This document shows positions 8,131-12,032 of a stretch of 12,032 nucleotides of DNA, one piece after another. The notes beneath the pieces were generated by a model. That model ran no database searches, was not told the origin of the DNA, and saw only the letters and a list, made by a program, of their open reading frames with translations. Both the position numbers and the translations under genes were made by a program. The stretch is from CAYUJH01 sp964394585 (GTDB lineage Bacteria; Bacteroidota; Bacteroidia; Cytophagales; Flammeovirgaceae), in assembly GCA_964394585.1 (NCBI GenBank), contig CAYMYI010000117.1, positions 1 to 12,032 of the forward strand, read 5' to 3'. The first letter of the stretch is position 1. Each line of letters begins with the position of its first letter.

Positions 8131-9533
8131 GCGTCTAAATCTTTTTTAACTAAACTCGCCGAAATATTTGCTTCACTTACTAGCTTACCGCCGCAATAAG
8201 CACGGGCTTTCATTTTGGCAATTCCTCGGCGGATTGGTGCCAAAAGCTCGCATTTGAAAATAAGGGTATCGCCCGGGGTTACCATCCGTTTGAAACGGCA
8301 ATTATCAATTCCTACAAAATACGTCCAATAATTTTCGGGTTTATCCACCGTATTGAGCAACAGAATGCCACCGGTTTGTGCCATAGCTTCCACTTGCAAT
8401 ACGCCAGGCATTACAGGGTTTCCCGGGAAATGTCCTTGGAAGAACTGTTCGTTAATCGTTACATTTTTGATACCGGTTACGGTGGTATCGTCGAGTTGGA
8501 TGATTTTATCGACCAAGCGGAAAGGGTACTCGTGGGGTAATACCTGCCCTATTTGGTTCACATCGAGCACGGCTGGTGCTTTGGGGTCGTATTCGGGGAT
8601 TGCCTCGCTACGCTCTATTTTTTGAATAAGGCGTTTCAAATTTTTGGCAAAGCCGATGTTTGCCTTGTGCCCCGGGCGCGCTGCGATAATCTGCCCTTTA
8701 ATTGGCCTGCCTACTAGCGCCAAATCGCCGACTAAATCGAGGAGTTTATGGCGAGCCGGCTCGTTGGAATGGCGCAGTTCTACATTATTCAAAATGCCCT
8801 CTTTCTTTACTTCTACACGGGGTAAATCAAACAGGTGTGCCAAGTCGTCGAGTTCTTCTTGGCTCATCACTTTATCGACTACCACAATGGCATTATTGAA
8901 GTTTCCTCCTTTAATCAGGTTGTTTTTTCTCAGATACTCAATCTCGTGCAAAAAGCAAAAAGTGCGAGATGCCGCAAACTCTTCGGGGAACTCGCTGATG
9001 TTGTTAAGGCTGGCGTATTGGCTTCCTAATACGGGCGAATTGTAATCGACCATTACCGTCAGGCGGTAGTCTTCTTTCAGAGGCAAGCCTACAATTTCCA
9101 CTTCGCGGTCTTCTTCTTTATAAAAAACGCTTTCCGAAATTTCGAAGAAGTTTCGGCGTACACCTTGGTCTTCAAAACCTACAGAGCGGAGCGCTTTTAC
9201 AAACTCAATAGAGCTACCATCCATAATGGGCGGCTCAGGGCCATCCAATTCGATGAGCACATTATCGATTTCTAAGCCTACTAATGCTGCCAAGGTATGT
9301 TCTACGGTATTGACCCGTGCGCCGTTCTGCTCGATGGTAGTACCTCGCGATAAATCTACTACGTTATCCACATCGGCATCTACAATGGGCTGCCCTTCTA
9401 AGTCGGTTCGGCAAAATTTGATTCCGTGGTTAGGCTTGGCGGGTTTGAAGGTCATGGTGGCGTTGGCACCGGTATGAATCCCTACCCCTGCTACACTCAC
9501 GGGTGCTTTAATAGTTTGTTGGGTTTCTCTCAT
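8127..9533 (-). CDS. lpxC/fabZ: Bifunctional UDP-3-O-acyl-N-acetylglucosamine deacetylase / 3-hydroxyacyl-ACP dehydratase (LpxC–FabZ fusion)
   Basis: One 468-residue chain with two enzymes. Residues 1 to about 305 are LpxC, the zinc deacetylase of the committed lipid A step. Motif VEHTLAAL gives Glu78 and zinc ligand His79; ARHKLLDLVGDL gives zinc ligands His262 and Asp266; His289 in RPGHKANIG matches the E. coli active-site His265. A segment at about 205-250 is longer than in E. coli LpxC. After a linker at about 306-325, residues to 468 are FabZ, which dehydrates 3-hydroxyacyl-ACP in fatty-acid elongation: motif GHFPGNPVMPG with His368, and Glu382 14 residues on, the FabZ catalytic pair. 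The fusion is characteristic of Bacteroidota and links two pathways that compete for the same 3-hydroxyacyl-ACP pool. lpxD ends 33 bases upstream; the ATG at 9533-9531 is preceded by A-rich sequence and no strong ribosome-binding site. Confidence 0.97.
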   Translation of the reverse strand: MRETQQTIKAPVSVAGVGIHTGANATMTFKPAKPNHGIKFCRTDLEGQPIVDADVDNVVDLSRGTTIEQNGARVNTVEHTLAALVGLEIDNVLIELDGPEPPIMDGSSIEFVKALRSVGFEDQGVRRNFFEISESVFYKEEDREVEIVGLPLKEDYRLTVMVDYNSPVLGSQYASLNNISEFPEEFAASRTFCFLHEIEYLRKNNLIKGGNFNNAIVVVDKVMSQEELDDLAHLFDLPRVEVKKEGILNNVELRHSNEPARHKLLDLVGDLALVGRPIKGQIIAARPGHKANIGFAKNLKRLIQKIERSEAIPEYDPKAPAVLDVNQIGQVLPHEYPFRLVDKIIQLDDTTVTGIKNVTINEQFFQGHFPGNPVMPGVLQVEAMAQTGGILLLNTVDKPENYWTYFVGIDNCRFKRMVTPGDTLIFKCELLAPIRRGIAKMKARAYCGGKLVSEANISASLVKKDLDA

Positions 9534-9566
9534 TTTCGTATGAAGGCTGTATCTGAGGAAATGAAT

Positions 9567-10613
9567 TTATTTTTGATTCTGTAAAGCTAGAAAGGCTTCT
9601 TCGAGCTTTTCAATTCGTTTTTTAAAATCGGGAAGCCTACGGAATAAGGCTAAACTTCGTAGCTGGTCTTTATGTTCCAAAGCAGGCGAACCGAGTAAGA
9701 TTTTGCCATTTTCCTTTGGAGGAGTCATGATGCCCGATTGCGCGCCAATTGTAGTGAAATCGGGTAGTTCGATATGCCCCACAATGCCGACCTGCCCTGC
9801 CAGCACATTGTTCTTGCCCAGCGTGGCTGACCCTGAAATGCCGGTTTGAGAGGCTATTACGGTGTTCTCTTTCACGGTAACGTTATGGGCTATCTGAACG
9901 AGGTTATCAATTTTTACACCCGATTTCAGCAAAGTAGAGCCCATTGTGGCGCAGTCGATTGTAGTATTTGCGCCAATATCTACGTGGTCTTCTATCACTA
10001 CGTTTCCTACTTGTGGAATGGTTTTGTATGTGCCATCTTCTTGAGGGGCAAAGCCAAACCCATCGCTACCAATCACAGCACCTGCATGGATAGTGCAGTA
10101 ACTTCCTACTTGACTATCGGCATAAATTTTTACGCCGGGGTATAGCACCGTATGATCGCCAATGGTTACGTTATCGCCTATGTACACGTGGGGGTAAATT
10201 TTGCAATGGTTGCCAATCCGGACATTGTGCCCAATGTAGGCAAATGCCCCAATGTAGGGCCGATCGCCAATCTGTGCCGATTCGCTTCGGAAGCTCGGTT
10301 GCTCTACTCCTACTTTCTGTAGGCTCATCAAACGTTGGTACTCTTCGAGCAAAGTACTAAATGCTACGTACGCATCTTTTACAACAATTAGTGCGGTAGT
10401 TTCTAAAGGTTGCTTTGGGGTAAACCCTTCACTGACCAACACAGCACTTGCTTGGGTGCTGTAGAGGTAATTTTCGTATTTCAGATTAGCCAAAAAAGCA
10501 ATGGTTCCTGGCGTTGCCTCTTGTATTTTCGCTACTGTGTGTACTTTAGCAGTAGCATCCCCGATTACTTTTCCTCCAAGCAACTGGGCTATTTCTTGTA
10601 CCGTAAATTCCAT
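9567..10613 (-). CDS. lpxD: UDP-3-O-(3-hydroxyacyl)glucosamine N-acyltransferase, third step of lipid A synthesis
   Basis: Adds the N-linked 3-hydroxyacyl chain to UDP-3-O-acyl-glucosamine, after LpxA and LpxC. Residues 1 to about 100 form the family's N-terminal uridine-binding domain (start MEFTVQEIAQLLGG; TIAFLANLKYENYL near 37-50). About 105-310 is a hexapeptide-repeat left-handed beta helix, and the last ~35 residues form a charged C-terminal helix. His243 in QIAHN matches the catalytic His239 of E. coli LpxD, and the block GSDGFGFAP at 182-190 is typical of the family. The length of 348 is close to E. coli (341). The start ATG (10613-10611) lies inside a 12-base palindrome and has an AGGG seven bases before it, a possible weak ribosome-binding site. 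The gene leads the lpx block and is probably co-transcribed with lpxC/fabZ. Confidence 0.97.
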   Translation of the reverse strand: MEFTVQEIAQLLGGKVIGDATAKVHTVAKIQEATPGTIAFLANLKYENYLYSTQASAVLVSEGFTPKQPLETTALIVVKDAYVAFSTLLEEYQRLMSLQKVGVEQPSFRSESAQIGDRPYIGAFAYIGHNVRIGNHCKIYPHVYIGDNVTIGDHTVLYPGVKIYADSQVGSYCTIHAGAVIGSDGFGFAPQEDGTYKTIPQVGNVVIEDHVDIGANTTIDCATMGSTLLKSGVKIDNLVQIAHNVTVKENTVIASQTGISGSATLGKNNVLAGQVGIVGHIELPDFTTIGAQSGIMTPPKENGKILLGSPALEHKDQLRSLALFRRLPDFKKRIEKLEEAFLALQNQK

Positions 10614-10618
10614 GGAAT
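10607..10618. repeat. 12-base perfect palindrome over the lpxD start codon
   Basis: ATTCCATGGAAT reads the same on both strands and contains the lpxD ATG (10613-10611). It could fold weakly in RNA or be a chance result of the ATG context. No known operator is recognised. Confidence 0.6.
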
Positions 10619-10624
10619 ATCCCT

Positions 10625-10634
10625 AACACGTGTT
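10625..10634. repeat. 10-base perfect palindrome upstream of lpxD
   Basis: AACACGTGTT lies 11 bases before the lpxD start, in the 96-base gap that would hold any lpxD promoter. It has the symmetry of a dimeric-regulator site but matches no Bacteroidota operator that I recognise. I found no convincing TTTG / TAnnTTTG promoter pair in the same gap. Confidence 0.55.
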
Positions 10635-10709
10635 CTTTAATGTGAACGCAGCACTCGTTTCCCCTTGCTGTTTGTGCATGCCAATGCCTGCCCGAGAAGA
10701 CAACTACGT

Positions 10710-11951
10710 TTATTCTGACAAATTTATAAGTTTAGGGCTGCACAAATAGAATTTTTTGACAATTTTCCGAAGCGCTTCAATATTGGGTAAGTCCGAAGCC
10801 TTTGCAATATCAATTAAACCGTGTTGTTTGGTTTTCACTAAAATCTTCTCTTTCCCCGACATATACCCAGCATTGGTGATGTTTCCGGTAGTACAAAAGT
10901 AGGCGGCTTGTTGTGCGGAAATCCCCATGTGGCGTTGAATCTGTTCGGTGCGTTCGTGTACCAAATGCTTGGGGAAAGGCTCGCTGCTAAACTCTACTCG
11001 GAAAAGCTTCCGGTGCATCAGCATGTTGCTTAGTTTAGATAGCACCGGATCGGGATGCGCTGCCCAAAATTTGAGGCTGCCCCAAATGTCGTAGTCGTCG
11101 AGAGAAGCAAAGTGCTCTAAATAACGGGTATCTTCCCGAAACTTTTCAAGCGTTACCTCTTCTTGTAAGAAAATATTCAGCGCTGGAGTTGCTGTAACCG
11201 GCTCACCACTGCGTACCAAATCGCGTGCTCGGCGGATTAGCTGGGTCAGCATTTGCTCAGTGCTCACGGTAGTTTTGTGTAGATATACCTGCCAATACAT
11301 CAGCCTGCGGGCATTTAGAAAGTTTTCAATGCTGTAAATGCCTTTTTCTTCTACGACAATCTGGTCGTCGTTGCTCACATCTAACATGCGGATGATGCGA
11401 TCGAGCCCAATTTTTCCCTCAATCACTCCGGTAAAAAAGCAATCGCGCTGAAGGTAATCGAGCCGATCCATATCGAGTTGGCTCGAAACCAATTGGTGGA
11501 AAAACTTGCGCTTGTAGCGGTTGGTGAACATCTTAATCGCCAACTTTAGTTGCCCATCGAGTTGCTCATTGAGGTACTCCATAATTAAGTGCGAAAGCTG
11601 CTCGTGAGGCACCCCCTTCAGAATGCTGAACTCAAGGGCATGCGAAAAAGGGCCGTGCCCTACATCGTGCAATAAAATGGCAACCAAGGCAGCTTCAAAT
11701 TCTTTCTTAGAGATTTTATGCCCTTTGGTTTTTAGGGTAGTGAGGGTGGTATCCATCAAATGCATTGCCCCCAACGCATGGTGAAAGCGCGTATGCAAGG
11801 CGCCGGGATACACAAAATCGGTAAGACCTAACTGTTTAATGCGGCGCAACCGCTGGAAAAACGGATGCTGAATCAACTCATAAATCAGTTCAGAGCGGAT
11901 TTTTATAAACCCATAGACCGGGTCGTTAATGATTTTCTTCTTATTTGTCAT
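10710..11951 (-). CDS. HD-domain phosphohydrolase (COG1078-type, dNTPase-like)
   Basis: A 413-residue cytoplasmic HD-superfamily enzyme. The opening DPVYGFIKI and QRLRRIKQLG, followed by TRFHHALGAMHL at 54-65, are typical of COG1078 proteins and of the dNTP-hydrolysing branch that includes SAMHD1. Metal-ligand candidates are His58, the His95-Asp96 doublet in LLHDVGHGPFSHALE, and an aspartate in LDMDRLDYLQRD (160, 162 or 165). Phosphate-ester or nucleotide triphosphate hydrolysis is inferred; the substrate is unknown. The ATG at 11951-11949 fits the family start. It lies directly upstream of lpxD on the same strand, 96 bases away, an order I recall from many Bacteroidota genomes; whether it shares a transcript or affects lipid A synthesis is open. 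The 81 bases upstream to the window edge show no clear promoter. Confidence 0.9.
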   Translation of the reverse strand: MTNKKKIINDPVYGFIKIRSELIYELIQHPFFQRLRRIKQLGLTDFVYPGALHTRFHHALGAMHLMDTTLTTLKTKGHKISKKEFEAALVAILLHDVGHGPFSHALEFSILKGVPHEQLSHLIMEYLNEQLDGQLKLAIKMFTNRYKRKFFHQLVSSQLDMDRLDYLQRDCFFTGVIEGKIGLDRIIRMLDVSNDDQIVVEEKGIYSIENFLNARRLMYWQVYLHKTTVSTEQMLTQLIRRARDLVRSGEPVTATPALNIFLQEEVTLEKFREDTRYLEHFASLDDYDIWGSLKFWAAHPDPVLSKLSNMLMHRKLFRVEFSSEPFPKHLVHERTEQIQRHMGISAQQAAYFCTTGNITNAGYMSGKEKILVKTKQHGLIDIAKASDLPNIEALRKIVKKFYLCSPKLINLSE

Positions 11952-12032
11952 GGTATGCTATCAAAGATTAGAAAAGGGCAACAATACCTACCTTAAACCT
12001 AACCCATGTTTTGCCTACTCGCAAAAATTCTA

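Noticed and set aside
7639..8199. 186-codon plus-strand ORF across lpxA
   Set aside because: It is an antisense shadow of the repetitive hexapeptide coding sequence of lpxA; the product has no family features.
8353..9477. Several plus-strand ORFs of 64-133 codons across lpxC/fabZ
   Set aside because: All are antisense to a gene with intact catalytic motifs over its full length.
7345..10613. Hexapeptide repeats of lpxA and lpxD as a DNA repeat or array
   Set aside because: The periodicity is at protein level (beta-helix coils); the DNA is not a repeated unit and has no spacer structure.
11952..12032. Promoter for the HD gene (TAATCTTTG on the minus strand)
   Set aside because: It has one extra base relative to the Bacteroidota TAnnTTTG element and no TTTG-type upstream element at the right spacing.

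Overview
The window comes from a Bacteroidota chromosome, most likely a Cytophagia-type member. The strongest sign is the single-chain LpxC–FabZ fusion, which is typical of that phylum. Supporting signs are the minus-strand order HD-phosphohydrolase – lpxD – lpxC/fabZ – lpxA, and gene starts that mostly lack a strong Shine-Dalgarno and are preceded by A-rich sequence. No RNA gene, insertion sequence, CRISPR array or integrase is visible. Every gap between genes is shorter than 100 bases.

Left part, plus strand. The window opens inside a cytochrome-c-like protein with one CxxCH heme site. The reading frame is open to the window edge, so its true start and signal peptide lie outside. After 77 bases comes a very large signalling protein of 1763 residues. 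It runs from an atypical Ser/Thr kinase domain through an AAA-type ATPase, a long TPR-like helical region and a GAF domain to a SpoIIE/PP2C-type phosphatase. It therefore carries a candidate phosphate-adding and a candidate phosphate-removing domain in one chain.

Right part, minus strand. Five genes read towards the large signalling gene and converge with it in a 68-base gap (6644-6711). In transcription order they are a COG1078-type HD phosphohydrolase, lpxD, lpxC/fabZ, lpxA and a small ABC ATPase with no visible permease. LpxA, LpxC and LpxD catalyse the first three committed steps of lipid A synthesis. FabZ draws on the same 3-hydroxyacyl-ACP pool for fatty-acid elongation, so this block sets the balance between lipopolysaccharide and phospholipid. 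lpxC/fabZ and lpxA overlap by four bases, lpxA and the ABC gene are 15 bases apart, and lpxD and lpxC/fabZ are 33 apart. The last four are thus probably one operon, perhaps with the HD gene 96 bases upstream.

Most of the window is ordinary core genome. The items most worth a second look are the kinase-to-phosphatase fusion with altered kinase motifs, the ABC ATPase that lacks the usual Q-loop glutamine and switch histidine, and two palindromes at the lpxD start.
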